A stretch of DNA of 64,000 nucleotides from Sulfitobacter sp. W027 (GCF_025143985.1 NZ_CP083564.1:2387001-2451000), one strand, 5' to 3'; numbered from the stretch's first letter, positions 36,280-47,148 are shown. Program-made: numbers and translations. Notes: generated by a model from the sequence alone, not told the origin.

Positions 36280-37557
36280 TCAGCGTTCCGGCAGATCGCC
36301 AATCAGAATGGCGCGGAAATCATTCACATTGGTCCCGGTGGGGCCGGTGTGAAACAGGGCATCTATCGCCTCGAACGCCCCGAAGGCATCGTTGCACTGC
36401 AACGCGCTGCGCGGGTCCACCCCTGCCGCGCGCATCGCGGCTGCCGTGTTGCCGTCGACAAATGCGCCCGCATTGTCCTCTGACCCGTCGATACCATCGG
36501 TGTCTGCTGCTAGGGCGGTGAGCACGTCCAGCCCCTCGACAGCCAGCGCCAAGGAAAGCGCAAATTCGCTGTTGCGTCCGCCGCGTCCCTTATGGCGCAG
36601 GGTCACCGTCGTCTCACCGCCCGAGAGCAGCACCAGTGGCGCAGGATGGGGAAAGCCGCTTTCCTGCGCCTGCCGGGCAAGGGCGGCATGCACCAGCGCC
36701 ACCTCCCGCGCCTCGCCCTCGATCGCGTCTGAGAGAACCCACGCGTTCACCCCTCGCGCGCGGGCCGCCTCGGCAGCGGCGGCGAGCGATAGGCCCGCAG
36801 AGGCAATGATATGCGTGGTCGTGTTGCTGGGCGCGTCTTGCGCAGGCTGCTGCGCGGCTTCCCGTAAAAACGCCATGCAACGAGACGGCAATTCCAGCCC
36901 ACGCGCCGCAACCTCCTCCAACACCTGTGCCGCAGACCGCCGCCCCGGCACCGTGGGGCCAGAGGCGACGGCACCGGGATCATCCCCCGGCACATCCGAG
37001 ACGACAAGGCTCACCACCTGCGCAGGATAGGCCAGCTCCGCCAGCCGCCCGCCGTTGACCGTGCTGAACTGCTTGCGAATGTCGTTCATGACAGAGATCG
37101 GCGCGCCGGAGGCTAGAAGCGCAGAGTTCAGGGCCTGCAAATTCTCCAGCGTCAGCCCCTCGGGTGGGGCGGGCAGAAGCGACGAGCCACCGCCGCAAAT
37201 CAGCGCGATTACCTGATCCTCTGGCCCTAGCCCCTGCACTGCGTCCTGCAAGGCCCGCGCTGCCTCTACCCCGGCCTGATCGGGCACCGGATGGGCGGCT
37301 TCCAGCACCTTGATCCGCTCACAGATCGCGCCGTAGCCATAGCGCGTGACCACGACACCTTCATAGGGATGCGGCCAGAACACCTCAAAGGCCTGCGCCA
37401 ATTGCGCCGCTCCTTTGCCTGCGCCGATCACCACCGTGCGGCCCTTGGGCGGCGGCGGCAGCCTGTCCTTCAAGATTTGCCGCGGATCGGCGGCAGCGAC
37501 GGCGGTGTCGAACAGCTCGGCCAAGAACTGGCGTTTTGGATCATTGAGGTTGGACAT
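36280..37557 (-). CDS. ttuD: glycerate 2-kinase (MOFRL/DUF4147 type)
   Basis: A 425-residue protein. The N-terminal DUF4147 domain (about residues 5-250) and C-terminal MOFRL domain (about residues 300-420) are characteristic; the conserved segment VALICGGGSSLLPAPPEGLTLE includes the active-site loop, and LLSGGETTVTLRHKGRGGRN is the MOFRL signature. Members phosphorylate glycerate at C2 in serine-cycle, tartrate and glyoxylate metabolism, and are often named hydroxypyruvate reductase. Gene name ttuD follows homologues of tartrate loci, though no tartrate genes are adjacent. It follows glk by 47 bases. Confidence 0.85.
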   Translation of the reverse strand: MSNLNDPKRQFLAELFDTAVAAADPRQILKDRLPPPPKGRTVVIGAGKGAAQLAQAFEVFWPHPYEGVVVTRYGYGAICERIKVLEAAHPVPDQAGVEAARALQDAVQGLGPEDQVIALICGGGSSLLPAPPEGLTLENLQALNSALLASGAPISVMNDIRKQFSTVNGGRLAELAYPAQVVSLVVSDVPGDDPGAVASGPTVPGRRSAAQVLEEVAARGLELPSRCMAFLREAAQQPAQDAPSNTTTHIIASAGLSLAAAAEAARARGVNAWVLSDAIEGEAREVALVHAALARQAQESGFPHPAPLVLLSGGETTVTLRHKGRGGRNSEFALSLALAVEGLDVLTALAADTDGIDGSEDNAGAFVDGNTAAAMRAAGVDPRSALQCNDAFGAFEAIDALFHTGPTGTNVNDFRAILIGDLPER

Positions 37558-37604
37558 AGGGCACTCCGGCTGCTGCGGCGATCATGGCGGCGCGGATCCT
37601 GCTG

Positions 37605-38594
37605 TCAATCCGGCAGGGACCGGTCTTGATGCACAAACAGACAGTTGCGCGCACCCAGCAGGCCAAAGTCGGGGTCATTGCACAGGCCCAAGGGCAGCGC
37701 CTCGCGCCATTTGCTGTGCCGCCCGCCCGCGTTGAAGGCGGCGAGAAAGGCATCGTCAAAAATCCACGCGTTCTGCTGTGCCACGCCACCGGTCACGAAA
37801 ACCCCGCCACGCGCGCCCAAGATCAAGCCCAGATCCCCTGCAACCCCGCCGAGATACTGCGCCATCAAGGCAACCGCGCAAGAGGCGCTCATGTCCTCCT
37901 TGGCCTTGGCCGCCGCGAAAATGGCCGCCGCCCCGTCAAGCCTGGCCGCTTCGCCCCTGACATTCGCGATGGCGCGATACCAATGAGGCATCCCGGTACC
38001 CGACAGGATCGCCTCGGCCTCAACTGCCAAGGCCTCGCCCATCTGCACCTCAGGCCAAAGCGCGATCAGAGCCTCGAAGTAGGCCACTTCCTCGGCGCTA
38101 TGAGGGGTAAGCCGCAGATGCCCCCCCTCGCCCGGCACCGCCGTGGGCCGCGTACCTTGCCAAACCAAAGATCCCACGCCCAAGCCCGTCCCCGGCCCGA
38201 TGATCACCCGCGCCCCCGGCTGCGGCGCGGGGCCGCCCTGAAGAAAGGTCACCTTTGCCGCGTCCAGCGTGGCCAAGGACCACGCCGCCGCCTCGAAGTC
38301 GTTGAGGAGCAGCACGTCGGAACGTGCGATCTTGCAGGCCCGCGCCAGATCACCACGCGAGATTGTGCGGTTGGCGTTGGTCATGCGAACTTGGTCGTCG
38401 ACCACCACCCCGGCCACCGCGACAACCATACCGTCGGGGGGGCTGCCCATTTCTGCACAAAGCGCGGCACAGGCATCGGGCAGGGTCGTTTGACCTTCGG
38501 TGGAGTGCTCGCTTCGGCGCAATACGGCGCCTGTACTACCCATCGCAGCCAGACGCAGGTTGGTGCCGCCGATGTCACCTACAAGATACCACAT
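37605..38594 (-). CDS. glk: glucokinase
   Basis: A 329-residue ASKHA-fold sugar kinase. The ATP-binding segment GDIGGTNLRLAA, the phosphate-2 loop RVIIGPGTGLGVGSL, and the GEGGHLRL block are classical glucokinase motifs. LNDFEAAAWSL carries the catalytic aspartate region. It phosphorylates glucose in the cytoplasm for the Entner-Doudoroff or pentose phosphate routes. It is the first gene of a short glk-glycerate kinase unit; the intervening 47 bases have no terminator. Confidence 0.92.
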   Translation of the reverse strand: MWYLVGDIGGTNLRLAAMGSTGAVLRRSEHSTEGQTTLPDACAALCAEMGSPPDGMVVAVAGVVVDDQVRMTNANRTISRGDLARACKIARSDVLLLNDFEAAAWSLATLDAAKVTFLQGGPAPQPGARVIIGPGTGLGVGSLVWQGTRPTAVPGEGGHLRLTPHSAEEVAYFEALIALWPEVQMGEALAVEAEAILSGTGMPHWYRAIANVRGEAARLDGAAAIFAAAKAKEDMSASCAVALMAQYLGGVAGDLGLILGARGGVFVTGGVAQQNAWIFDDAFLAAFNAGGRHSKWREALPLGLCNDPDFGLLGARNCLFVHQDRSLPD

Positions 38595-38654
38595 ATGTCT
38601 GCCCCAACCCGTTTGATTTCGGTGCAGGATGGCCCGCCTGCGCGACCAAGGTCA

Positions 38655-38691
38655 AACAACAAAAGACCCGCAAGCCGAGGCTTCCGGGTCT
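38655..38691 (-). terminator. terminator after the small membrane-protein gene
   Basis: Arms AAGACCCG and CGGGTCTT (38662-38669, 38684-38691) extend inward through AAGCC/GGCTT after one mismatch. On the minus strand TTTTGTTGTTTG follows. It lies 26 bases beyond the stop of the 72-residue protein. Confidence 0.85.
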
Positions 38692-38716
38692 TGGTAACTC
38701 GTGCTGTCGATGTCGG

Positions 38717-38935
38717 TCAATCAGGCGCAACCGGCACAGTGGCCGTATCGTCGCCCTCAATCGCGGTACCGTCGTCGACGATCACCTCGTCTTCGGTGCC
38801 GGGGGCGGTCGCGACTTCTTCGCCGGTCCAGAAAACAATGATGCCGATGCCGAAAATCACGACGATCGCCATGCCGATCAACGGCCATTTGTGACGGCTT
38901 TCCTGCTTTTTCAGATTTGTGTCTGGTGGACTCAT
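38717..38935 (-). CDS. small single-pass membrane protein
   Basis: A 72-residue protein with a basic N terminus, one transmembrane helix (about residues 18-37: IGMAIVVIFGIGIIVFW) and an acidic, proline- and valine-rich tail (EDEVIVDDGTAIEGDD). A strong terminator follows, and the start at 38935 has GGGAGC upstream, so the gene is probably expressed alone. The family is unknown. The tail may face the periplasm. No function is proposed. Confidence 0.7.
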   Translation of the reverse strand: MSPPDTNLKKQESRHKWPLIGMAIVVIFGIGIIVFWTGEEVATAPGTEDEVIVDDGTAIEGDDTATVPVAPD

Positions 38936-39050
38936 GATCCGCTCCCTTTCGCTGGCTTCGGGCTGTGCCGCGCAACACCACGCCGCGCGCGGCCCTTGTT
39001 ACAGGGCCAACCCGGCGGACCGTGCCAAAGTTCCCGGAGCCTGGAAGGTT

Positions 39051-40409
39051 TCACAAAAGCGCCATCAACTCCGCCATCGCCCGGCGATAGCCCGCTACGA
39101 TCTCATCGCGCTGCCGGTGCCGTCCGCCCGACACGACGTGGCGACCGGCGGACCATAGATCGGTCACCACCCGGTCTTTGGCGGCGAAGGCCAGACCGTC
39201 GAGCAGTTGATCCGGACGCAGAGCACAAAGCGCCGGGTCTTGGCTGTCGATGGCCGTAAGATCCGCCCATTCGCCCACCGCAATCTCGCCACGCCCCCGG
39301 CCAAGTGCCTGCGCCCCGCCGCGGGCGGCTCCGGTATAAAGTGCCTCACCGACCGAGCCTTCGCCCGCCACCATTACATTGCGCGCCAGATCGCGCAGCC
39401 TTTGTGAATATTCCAAGGTCCGCATCTCTTCTGTTAGAGAAATCAACACGTTGGAATCCGACCCGATGCCAAACCGCCCCCCGGCGGCGAGGTAGCCCGG
39501 CCCGTTGAATGGCCCATCGCCCAAGTTCGCCTCCGTCACCGGGCACAACCCCGCGACCGCGCCGGAACGGGCCAAAGCATTGGTTTCGGCTTCGGTCATA
39601 TGGGTCGCATGGATCAGACACCATCTCTCTTTCACTTCGGCATTTGCCAGCAACCATTCCACCGGACGCGCGCCTAGCCAGTCGGAAACGTCGGCAACCT
39701 CTTTAGGCTGTTCGGCGATGTGGATATGCGTCGGCACATCGGGATGTGCCTGAATCACGTCTGCCAGTTCCGCCGGAGCCGTAGCCCGCAGCGAATGCGG
39801 CGCGATGCCCACGCGGCAGTCGTTGGGCAGGTTGCCCACCGCATGCTGCGCCCGCTCAACCAGCGCGTTGAACCGGTCCACTCCGTTGCCAAAACGCGCC
39901 TGCCCCGGCTGCAATGGCACCTGCCCCGCGCCGCCATAGGTATAGAGCACTGGCAGATGGGTCAGGCCGATCCCGGTTTGCGCCGCCGCTGCCGCGATCC
40001 GGGCCGAAAGCTCCCCCAAATCGTCATAGGGCGTGCCGTCGGGCTGGTGGTGGAGATAATGAAACTCGCCCACGCTGGCATAGCCCGCTTCTTGCATCTC
40101 AAGGAAAACAAAAGCGGCAATGGCTTCGATATGCGTGGGCGTGAGATGGGCGGTGAAGCGATACATCAGATCGCGCCACGTCCAGAAACTGTCTTTGCCG
40201 GCCATGCGCGTCTCGGTCATCCCGGCCATGGCGCGTTGAAAGCTATGGCTGTGCAGGTTGGCGAGCGCGGGCAGCAGGGTATCGACGCGAGTGTCATCAG
40301 GACGCGGCGACTGCGCCGTTTCAACCTGAGCGATCCGCCCCTCGGCAACCGTAATCCGAACGTCACGGGCCCAGCCCTGCGGCAGTTTTGCGTGTTTGGC
40401 GAAAATCAT
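39051..40409 (-). CDS. hutF: N-formimidoyl-L-glutamate deiminase
   Basis: HutF deaminates formiminoglutamate to N-formylglutamate, the first step of the five-step branch of histidine breakdown; HutG then removes formate. The 452-residue amidohydrolase has metal ligands in LANLHSHSFQRAMAG, HIHIAEQPKE and GIGSDSNV. AAAGG lies seven bases before ATG 40409; the ORF from 40442 is rejected. It diverges from hutI and shares the 86-base regulatory region. Pairing with hutG supports the five-step route and makes hutU-hutI-HutG redundancy unlikely. Confidence 0.93.
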   Translation of the reverse strand: MIFAKHAKLPQGWARDVRITVAEGRIAQVETAQSPRPDDTRVDTLLPALANLHSHSFQRAMAGMTETRMAGKDSFWTWRDLMYRFTAHLTPTHIEAIAAFVFLEMQEAGYASVGEFHYLHHQPDGTPYDDLGELSARIAAAAAQTGIGLTHLPVLYTYGGAGQVPLQPGQARFGNGVDRFNALVERAQHAVGNLPNDCRVGIAPHSLRATAPAELADVIQAHPDVPTHIHIAEQPKEVADVSDWLGARPVEWLLANAEVKERWCLIHATHMTEAETNALARSGAVAGLCPVTEANLGDGPFNGPGYLAAGGRFGIGSDSNVLISLTEEMRTLEYSQRLRDLARNVMVAGEGSVGEALYTGAARGGAQALGRGRGEIAVGEWADLTAIDSQDPALCALRPDQLLDGLAFAAKDRVVTDLWSAGRHVVSGGRHRQRDEIVAGYRRAMAELMALL

Positions 40410-40429
40410 TTGACGGCCTTTCGGTTTTT

Positions 40430-40443
40430 TATGTATAGACATA
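40430..40443. promoter_or_regulatory. candidate HutC operator between hutF and hutI
   Basis: TATGT and ACATA flank ATAG in the divergent intergenic region; the core TGTATAGACA fits GTMTAKAC, typical of sites bound by HutC-subfamily GntR regulators. The hutC gene is 5 kb downstream. Placement 21 bases upstream of hutF and about 50 upstream of hutI would let it control both directions. Confidence 0.6.
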
Positions 40444-40495
40444 TAGCAATTAAAAACGCGTTAGGAAAGTGAAACCTTAGGAGGAGGCGATAGAG

Positions 40496-41704
40496 ATGAC
40501 AGAGCATGACCGGGTCTTGATCGACCTTACCGCAGTGACGTTAGAGGGCGCAGAACCCTATGGATTGGTTGAGGACGCGGCGATTGCGATTGCCGGTAGC
40601 AAGATCGCATGGGTCGGCCCGCGCGCTGACCTGCCACGCGCCTACCGAGACCAGCCGACAGAATCGCTCGGCCACCGCCTCGTCACCCCCGGTCTGATCG
40701 ACTGCCACACCCATATCGTCCACGGCGGCGACCGCGCGCGCGAGTTCGAAATGCGCCTTGAGGGGGCGAGCTACGAAGACATCGCCCGCGCCGGGGGCGG
40801 CATCGTTTCAACGGTCACCGCGACCCGCGCCGCCAGTGAGGCCGACCTGCTGGCCGATGCCCTGCGCCGCGTCGATGTGCTGATTGCCGAAGGCGTCACG
40901 GGGATCGAGATCAAATCCGGTTACGGTCTGGATATCGACACCGAGCTGCGCATGCTCCGCAGCGCCCGCGCCGTGGGCCACCAGCGCCCGATCCGGGTGC
41001 GCACCACCTTCCTCGGCGCCCATGCCACGCCTGCCGAATACGCAGGACGTGACGACGCCTATATCGACGAGGTCTGCATCCCCGCCCTGCGTGCCGCCCA
41101 TGCCGAAGGGCTGGTCGATGCGGTCGATGGGTTCTGTGAGGGCATTGCCTTTCAGCCCGCCCAGATCGCGCGGGTCTTTGACGTGGCGCAGGAACTGGGC
41201 CTGCCCGTCAAACTCCATGCCGAGCAGCTGTCAAACCTCGGCGGCGCAAAACTCGCGGCCTCCTATGGCGCGCTCTCGGCGGATCATATCGAATACCTTG
41301 ACGAAGACGGCGTGAAAGCGATGGCTGAGGCGGGCACCGTCGCGGTCATCCTGCCCGGTGCTTTCTACACTTTACGCGAAACCCAAGCGCCCCCAATTGA
41401 CCTGCTGCGCAAACACAGAGTGCCGATGGCGCTGGCGACGGATATAAACCCCGGGTCTTCGCCGCTGAACTCGCTGCTGCTGACGCTCAACATGGGCTGC
41501 ACCCTGTTCCGCATGACACCCGAAGAGGCGCTGCGCGGTGCCACGCAGCACGCCGCCCGCGCGCTTGGGCTGGACGATTGCGCCATGATCCGCCCCGGCC
41601 TGTGCGCCGACCTCGCGGTCTGGAACATCAAACACCCGGCCGAGCTTGCCTATCGCATCGGCTTCAACCCGCTACATTCTCGCATTTTCGGAGGCCAATC
41701 GTGA
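40496..41704 (+). CDS. hutI: imidazolonepropionase
   Basis: HutI hydrolyses 4-imidazolone-5-propanoate to formiminoglutamate. The 402-residue amidohydrolase shows the metal ligands in [18 protein letters not shown] and a second metal region in [18 protein letters not shown] lies before the ATG at 40496. Its stop (TGA) overlaps the hutH GTG (GTGA), so the hut genes are translationally coupled. First gene of hutIHGU on the plus strand. Confidence 0.96.
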   Translation: MTEHDRVLIDLTAVTLEGAEPYGLVEDAAIAIAGSKIAWVGPRADLPRAYRDQPTESLGHRLVTPGLIDCHTHIVHGGDRAREFEMRLEGASYEDIARAGGGIVSTVTATRAASEADLLADALRRVDVLIAEGVTGIEIKSGYGLDIDTELRMLRSARAVGHQRPIRVRTTFLGAHATPAEYAGRDDAYIDEVCIPALRAAHAEGLVDAVDGFCEGIAFQPAQIARVFDVAQELGLPVKLHAEQLSNLGGAKLAASYGALSADHIEYLDEDGVKAMAEAGTVAVILPGAFYTLRETQAPPIDLLRKHRVPMALATDINPGSSPLNSLLLTLNMGCTLFRMTPEEALRGATQHAARALGLDDCAMIRPGLCADLAVWNIKHPAELAYRIGFNPLHSRIFGGQS

Positions 41705-43239
41705 CCACCTTGACCCTCACCCCCGGCGCCGCCACTTTGGACGACCTGGCCCGCGTCTACCGCGAAGAGGCTTCGGTAAAGCTAGACCCCGCCTGCCGCC
41801 CGGCAATTGAACTGGCCCATGCGCGCATCGCCAAAGCGGTGGCGGGCGCGGATGCCGTCTACGGCGTGAACACCGGCTTCGGCAAACTCGCCTCGGTCAA
41901 GATCGCCTCGGAAGACACGGCCACGCTGCAACGCAACCTGATTCTGTCGCACTGCTGCGGCGTCGGCCCGGCGATCCCGCGCGGCCATGCGCGGCTCCTG
42001 ATGGCGCTGAAACTGCTGAGCCTTGGGCGCGGTGCCTCGGGCGTGCGGCTTGAGGTCGTGGACCTGATCGAAGCCATGCTGGACTGTGGCGTGACCCCGG
42101 TGATCCCCGCGCAAGGCTCGGTCGGCGCATCGGGCGATCTGGCCCCCTTGGCGCATATGGCCGCTGCGATGATGGGCCACGGCGAGGCAGAGTTTGAGGG
42201 CCGCGTCATGACGGGCGGCGAGGCGCTGGCCGCCGCTGGTCTCACCCCGCTAGAGTTCGGGCCGAAAGAAGGGCTGGCGCTGATCAACGGCACGCAATTC
42301 TCGACCGCCTTCGCGCTGGCGGGGCTATTTGACGCATGGCGGGCGGCAAATTCAGCGCTGGTGATCTCGGCCCTGTCGACCGATGCCATCATGGGCTCCA
42401 CCGCGCCACTGCAACCGGAGATCCACGCCCTGCGCGGTCACCGGGGGCAGATTGAGGCGGGCGAGACCATGCGCGCCCTTCTCGACGGCTCGGAAATCCG
42501 CGAAAGCCATGTGGCGAATGATGCCCGCGTCCAAGACCCTTACTGCATCCGATGCCAGCCGCAGGTGACCGGGGCGGCGATGGACGTGCTGCGCATGGCC
42601 GCCCGCACGCTTGAGGTCGAAGCCAATGCCGCCACCGACAACCCGCTGGTGCTTGTGGGCGCAGACCTGATCGTCTCTGGCGGGAATTTCCATGCCGAAC
42701 CGGTGGGCTTTGCCGCCGATATGATCGCGCTGGCCGTGGCCGAGATCGGCGCCATCGCGCAGCGCCGCGTGGCGCTGATCGTCGACCCGGTGCTCAGCTT
42801 CAACCTGCCGCCCTTCCTGACGCCGAACCCCGGCCTTAACAGCGGCTATATGATCGCCGAGGTCACCACCGCCGCGCTGATGAGCGAGAACAAACACCTC
42901 GCCAATCCTTGCGTCACCGACAGCACGCCGACTTCGGCCAACCAAGAGGACCACGTTAGCATGGCCGCCCATGGCGCGCGGCGGTTGGGGCAGATGATCA
43001 AGAACCTGAACCGCATCCTCGGGGTGGAACTGCTCTGCGCGGCGCAGGGCATCGACTTCCGTGCGCCGCTGGCCACCAGCGCAACGTTGCAACGTGTGGT
43101 ATCGCGGGTACGCAAGGATGTGGCGACGCTGAACGAGGACCGCTACCTCGCCCCCGATCTGGAACGCGCGGCGCGGATGGTGGCCGAAGGCGAGATCACC
43201 CGCGCGGCCTCCCTCGACATGCCGGAGCTTTCCACATGA
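41701..43239 (+). CDS. hutH: histidine ammonia-lyase
   Basis: HutH eliminates ammonia from histidine to form urocanate. The 512-residue protein has the Ala-Ser-Gly triad in [16 protein letters not shown] that cyclises to the MIO prosthetic group, plus the conserved [12 protein letters not shown] at the N terminus. The GTG at 41701 is chosen: GGAGG lies six bases upstream and the following frame [10 protein letters not shown] gives a normal length. The ATG of the longer frame (41578) lies inside hutI. Confidence 0.97.
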   Translation: MTTLTLTPGAATLDDLARVYREEASVKLDPACRPAIELAHARIAKAVAGADAVYGVNTGFGKLASVKIASEDTATLQRNLILSHCCGVGPAIPRGHARLLMALKLLSLGRGASGVRLEVVDLIEAMLDCGVTPVIPAQGSVGASGDLAPLAHMAAAMMGHGEAEFEGRVMTGGEALAAAGLTPLEFGPKEGLALINGTQFSTAFALAGLFDAWRAANSALVISALSTDAIMGSTAPLQPEIHALRGHRGQIEAGETMRALLDGSEIRESHVANDARVQDPYCIRCQPQVTGAAMDVLRMAARTLEVEANAATDNPLVLVGADLIVSGGNFHAEPVGFAADMIALAVAEIGAIAQRRVALIVDPVLSFNLPPFLTPNPGLNSGYMIAEVTTAALMSENKHLANPCVTDSTPTSANQEDHVSMAAHGARRLGQMIKNLNRILGVELLCAAQGIDFRAPLATSATLQRVVSRVRKDVATLNEDRYLAPDLERAARMVAEGEITRAASLDMPELST

Positions 43240-44051
43240 CCTCTGCTGAGATCACACCCGTCGAGATCACCCGCGGCGACAGCCCCATCGTGCTTGGCCT
43301 GCCGCATACCGGCACCGATCTGCCCGACACGGTGCGCCATGACCTGAACCCGCGCGGGCGCGAACTGGCGGATACCGATTGGCATATCCATCACCTTTAC
43401 GAAGGGTTACTGCCCGGCGCGACCACCGTGCGCGCGACCTTCCACCGCTATGTGATCGACGCCAACCGCGATCCGTCGGGCGCATCGCTCTACCCCGGCC
43501 AAAACACCACCGGGCTGGTGCCGCTGACGGATTTCGACGGGCAAGACATTTGGACCACCCCGCCCGACGCAGCCGAAGTTAAGGCCCGCCGCCGAGCATT
43601 CCACGCCCCCTATCATGCGGCGCTTGAGGCGGAACTGGCCCGCGTCCGCGACCTGTATGGGGTCGCAATCCTCTATGACTGCCACTCGATCCGCTCGCTG
43701 ATCCCGTTCCTCTTTGTCGGCCCGCTGCCCGATTTCAACATCGGGACGAACCTCGGCACCACCTGCGCGCCTGAAATCGAAGCGGCTGTTGAAAAGATCT
43801 GCGCCGCCGCGCCCGGTTATACCTCGGTCACCAACGGGCGCTTCAAAGGCGGCTGGACCACGCGCCACTATGGCCGCCCCGCCGAAGGGGTCCACGCGAT
43901 CCAGATGGAACTGGCGCAAAACAGCTACCTCGGCGCCGAGGCGCCGCCTTGGCCCTATGATCCCGACAAAGCCGCGCGACTGCGCGTCCACCTGACCGAC
44001 ATTCTGACAACTCTGGCCGCCCTGGCCCCGACTTTGAAAGGCACAGCATGA
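43236..44051 (+). CDS. hutG: N-formylglutamate deformylase
   Basis: HutG hydrolyses N-formylglutamate to glutamate and formate, completing the route that starts with HutF. The 271-residue protein belongs to the N-formylglutamate amidohydrolase family; PHTGTDLPD and YDCHSIRS give metal-ligand regions, and [13 protein letters not shown] is a later conserved block. The start overlaps the hutH stop (ATGA). The next gene, hutU, likewise overlaps. Confidence 0.95.
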   Translation: MTSAEITPVEITRGDSPIVLGLPHTGTDLPDTVRHDLNPRGRELADTDWHIHHLYEGLLPGATTVRATFHRYVIDANRDPSGASLYPGQNTTGLVPLTDFDGQDIWTTPPDAAEVKARRRAFHAPYHAALEAELARVRDLYGVAILYDCHSIRSLIPFLFVGPLPDFNIGTNLGTTCAPEIEAAVEKICAAAPGYTSVTNGRFKGGWTTRHYGRPAEGVHAIQMELAQNSYLGAEAPPWPYDPDKAARLRVHLTDILTTLAALAPTLKGTA

Positions 44052-45715
44052 GCAATCCGCGCAAGAACACCCGTGACGTCTATCCCGCCACCGGCACCGA
44101 GCTTTCGGCGAAAAGCTGGCTCACCGAAGCGCCCCTGCGGATGCTGATGAACAACCTGCACCCCGACGTGGCCGAGAACCCGCATGAGCTGGTCGTCTAT
44201 GGCGGCATCGGTCGCGCGGCGCGGACGTGGAAGGACTATGACCAGATCGTCGCCTCGCTGCGCGCGCTGGAGGACGACCAGACGCTGCTCGTGCAATCGG
44301 GCAAACCCGTGGGTGTCTTCCAAACCCATAAAGACGCGCCCCGCGTGTTGATCGCCAACTCCAACCTCGTGCCGCATTGGGCCAATTGGGATCACTTTAA
44401 CGAGCTCGATAAAAAGGGTCTGGCGATGTACGGCCAGATGACCGCCGGATCGTGGATCTACATCGGCTCGCAAGGCATCGTGCAGGGCACCTATGAGACC
44501 TTTGTCGAAGCAGGGCGCCAACACTATGGCGGCGACCTCAAGGGCAAATGGATCCTCACCGGGGGTTTGGGCGGCATGGGCGGCGCGCAGCCTTTGGCCG
44601 CCGTGATGGCCGGGGCCTGCTGTCTGGCGGTCGAGTGTAACCCCGACAGCATCGATTTCCGCCTGCGCACCCGCTACGTCGACGAAAAGACCGACAGCCT
44701 TGATGAGGCGCTGGCGATGATCGACCGCTGGACCGCAGCGGGAGAGGCGAAATCCGTGGCCCTCCTGGGCAATGCCGCCGATGTCTTCCCCGAACTGGTG
44801 AAACGCGGAGTCCGCCCCGATATCGTGACCGACCAGACCTCGGCCCACGACCCGGTGAACGGCTACCTGCCGCAGGGCTGGACGATGGGCGAATGGCGCG
44901 AGAAACGCGAGAGCGATCCCAAAGCGGTTGAAAAAGCCGCCCGCGCTTCGATGAAGGTGCAGGTCAAGGCGATGGTCGATTTCCATGCCGCGGGCATCCC
45001 CACGGTCGACTACGGCAACAACATCCGCCAGATGGCGCTGGAGGAAGGGTTGGAGAACGCTTTTAATTTCCCCGGCTTCGTCCCCGCCTACATTCGCCCG
45101 TTGTTCTGTCGCGGTGTGGGGCCGTTCCGCTGGGCGGCACTCTCGGGCGATCCAGAGGATATCTACAAGACCGACGCCAAGGTGAAGGAAATCCTGTCCG
45201 AAGACACCCATCTGCACAACTGGCTCGACATGGCCCGCGAACGTATCTCGTTCCAAGGTCTGCCTGCACGGATCTGCTGGGTGGGTCTGGGCGTGCGCCA
45301 CAGGCTGGGGCTGGCCTTCAATGAGATGGTCCGAAATGGCGAGCTGAGCGCGCCGGTGGTGATTGGCCGCGACCATCTCGACAGCGGGTCTGTCGCCTCG
45401 CCCAACCGCGAGACGGAGGCGATGAGGGACGGTTCTGACGCTGTGTCGGATTGGCCGCTGCTGAACGCGCTTTTGAACACCGCGTCGGGCGCCACATGGG
45501 TGTCGCTGCACCACGGCGGCGGGGTTGGCATGGGCTTCTCGCAACACTCGGGCATGGTGATCTGCTGTGACGGGTCCGAAGACGCCGACCGCCGGATCGA
45601 GCGGGTGCTGTGGAACGACCCGGCGACGGGCGTGATGCGCCATGCGGATGCGGGCTATGACGATGCGCTCGATTGCGCGCGCGAACATGGACTGAACCTG
45701 CCGGGCATCCTTTGA
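44048..45715 (+). CDS. hutU: urocanate hydratase
   Basis: Urocanase adds water to urocanate to give imidazolonepropionate using tightly bound NAD+. The 555-residue protein has the NAD-binding [19 protein letters not shown], the RNLVTDQTS-type segment [14 protein letters not shown], and the catalytic cysteine block of the family near [14 protein letters not shown]. The start overlaps the hutG stop (ATGA). It is the last gene of hutIHGU; a hairpin lies after it and before hutC, which converges on it. Confidence 0.97.
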   Translation: MSNPRKNTRDVYPATGTELSAKSWLTEAPLRMLMNNLHPDVAENPHELVVYGGIGRAARTWKDYDQIVASLRALEDDQTLLVQSGKPVGVFQTHKDAPRVLIANSNLVPHWANWDHFNELDKKGLAMYGQMTAGSWIYIGSQGIVQGTYETFVEAGRQHYGGDLKGKWILTGGLGGMGGAQPLAAVMAGACCLAVECNPDSIDFRLRTRYVDEKTDSLDEALAMIDRWTAAGEAKSVALLGNAADVFPELVKRGVRPDIVTDQTSAHDPVNGYLPQGWTMGEWREKRESDPKAVEKAARASMKVQVKAMVDFHAAGIPTVDYGNNIRQMALEEGLENAFNFPGFVPAYIRPLFCRGVGPFRWAALSGDPEDIYKTDAKVKEILSEDTHLHNWLDMARERISFQGLPARICWVGLGVRHRLGLAFNEMVRNGELSAPVVIGRDHLDSGSVASPNRETEAMRDGSDAVSDWPLLNALLNTASGATWVSLHHGGGVGMGFSQHSGMVICCDGSEDADRRIERVLWNDPATGVMRHADAGYDDALDCAREHGLNLPGIL

Positions 45716-45720
45716 ACGCC

Positions 45721-45750
45721 ATGTGCCGCTGCCCTCGGGCGGCGGCGCAT
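45721..45750. terminator. terminator between hutU and hutC
   Basis: Arms GCCGCTGCCC and GGGCGGCGGC (45725-45734, 45737-45746, one G-U) form a tight hairpin between converging genes, starting about ten bases after the hutU stop. No T run. Confidence 0.6.
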
Positions 45751-46439
45751 CAATAACGGGTCGTCAGACGGTGACCGGGGCGATAGGACAGCCGCACATA
45801 GGTCACCGCCTGCCCCTCCCACCATGTCGACCGCTCGACGGTGAAAACCGGATCGCCCAAGGCGCAGCCGAGGTATTCGCTGAGCGGCTGATCGGCGAGG
45901 CCCGCCGAAAGGCTGATCTCTACATCCGAAAAGGGTATCGCCGAGATCAGCCATTCGTTTGGCCCCACGTCCGCAAACGCCTCGCCCCGTGCCTGAGGCA
46001 GACAGGCGAGGTTAATAAAACGATCCTCATATTGATAGGGATCGCCATCGGCGTAATGCATGCAGACCAGATGCAACACCTCACCACCCGCGCCCAGTTT
46101 CAGCCGCGCGCGGAGCCAGTCCGGCGCAGGCTCAACCGCGTGGCTAACCAGCGAATAGCGATAATCAGCGCCCTTCTCTTCGATCTCTGCCCGGACCAGC
46201 GGAATGTCGAAGCGCGCCTGCCGCACCGGGGCCATCCGCACGCGTGTCCCGGCCTTGCGACGGCGTTCGATAAACCCCTCGTCCGCCAATTCGCGCATGG
46301 CGCGGTTGACCGTCGCGCGGGCACAGCCATAGGTCTCGGCTAGATCAACCTCATTGGGCACAAGGCTGCCCAGAGGCCATTCGCCCTTGGTGATCTTTGA
46401 CAGGATGTCGCTTTTAACATCCCGGTAGGTGACTTTCAT
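45750..46439 (-). CDS. hutC: histidine utilization repressor HutC (GntR family)
   Basis: A 229-residue GntR/HutC-subfamily repressor. The N-terminal winged helix has LPNEVDLAETYGCARATVNRAMRELADEGFIERRRKAGTRV-type residues (helix-turn-helix at ~29-52), followed by a UTRA effector-binding domain with the family DRFINLACLPQA and LSAGLADQPLS segments. In known systems urocanate releases HutC from hut operators. Its gene lies opposite to hutIHGU; the candidate operator sits between hutF and hutI. Confidence 0.93.
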   Translation of the reverse strand: MKVTYRDVKSDILSKITKGEWPLGSLVPNEVDLAETYGCARATVNRAMRELADEGFIERRRKAGTRVRMAPVRQARFDIPLVRAEIEEKGADYRYSLVSHAVEPAPDWLRARLKLGAGGEVLHLVCMHYADGDPYQYEDRFINLACLPQARGEAFADVGPNEWLISAIPFSDVEISLSAGLADQPLSEYLGCALGDPVFTVERSTWWEGQAVTYVRLSYRPGHRLTTRY

Positions 46440-46623
46440 AAGAACGGCCTTGCTGGGTTCATGACTGTTTTATTAAGCATTACACTAGATCAATCGTCAG
46501 CCCAAGCGCCCCCGCGCGCCCCGCCCGGAGAGAAACCGCCTGAGCGCGGGCGCGGGTCTTGCCTCGCCCCGCCTTTGCTGGAAAATTACGCGCCACCTGC
46601 CCCCTGATCCAGAAAGGCCGCCC

Positions 46624-47145
46624 ATGCGCGTTCAGCCCCCGAAAATCCGCACCGCCGCCCTGATGCTGGGCCTTGGCCTGCTCGCCGCCTGCGGTGCGAA
46701 ACAGACCGAGGCGGTCACGGTTCAGGGGGATGAGTTGGAGTGTATGGCCCGCGCGATGTATTTCGAATCCAACCGCTCCAGCCGTGATGGGATGGTCGCC
46801 GTAGGGACCGTGGTGTTGAACCGCGTCCACTCCGAAGCCTTCCCTAATACGGTCTGCGGCGTGGTCGGCCAGCCAAACCAATTCGCACCGGGCGTTATGA
46901 CCAAACCGATGAACGACCGCTCTGCTCCGCTTGCCCGCGCCACGGCGTTGGCGGTGCTTCAGGGCGAGCGTCATCCCAAGGTCACCCGCGCCAAGTTCTT
47001 CCACGCCGCGTGGTATAACGCCAACTACAACAACATGCATTATGTGGTGACGGCGGGTGGCAATGCTTTCTACGAAAAGCGCCGCCCGGCCCTCGTGACC
47101 ACGCCCAACCCGCTGCCCCCGCTTGAAGGTATCACGCCGCTCTGA
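46624..47145 (+). CDS. cell-wall hydrolase, SleB type lipoprotein
   Basis: A 173-residue predicted lipoprotein: a signal peptide of about 20 residues ends in the lipobox LLAACG. The mature protein carries a SleB/Hydrolase_2 domain, with the catalytic-type glutamate in ARAMYFESNR and later VGTVVLNRVHSEAFP and HAAWYNANYNN. In other bacteria this domain cleaves peptidoglycan, notably in spore cortex; in non-spore-formers its role is uncertain. It is separated from its neighbours by a convergent partner (YqaA) four bases away. Confidence 0.85.
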   Translation: MRVQPPKIRTAALMLGLGLLAACGAKQTEAVTVQGDELECMARAMYFESNRSSRDGMVAVGTVVLNRVHSEAFPNTVCGVVGQPNQFAPGVMTKPMNDRSAPLARATALAVLQGERHPKVTRAKFFHAAWYNANYNNMHYVVTAGGNAFYEKRRPALVTTPNPLPPLEGITPL

Positions 47146-47148
47146 CGC

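Noticed and set aside
37584..38894. 436-codon plus-strand ORF over glucokinase
   Set aside because: The minus strand encodes an intact glucokinase with all motifs; the plus-strand frame has none.
43955..45688. 577-codon minus-strand ORF over hutU
   Set aside because: Antisense shadow of GC-rich codon use; the plus-strand protein is clearly urocanate hydratase.
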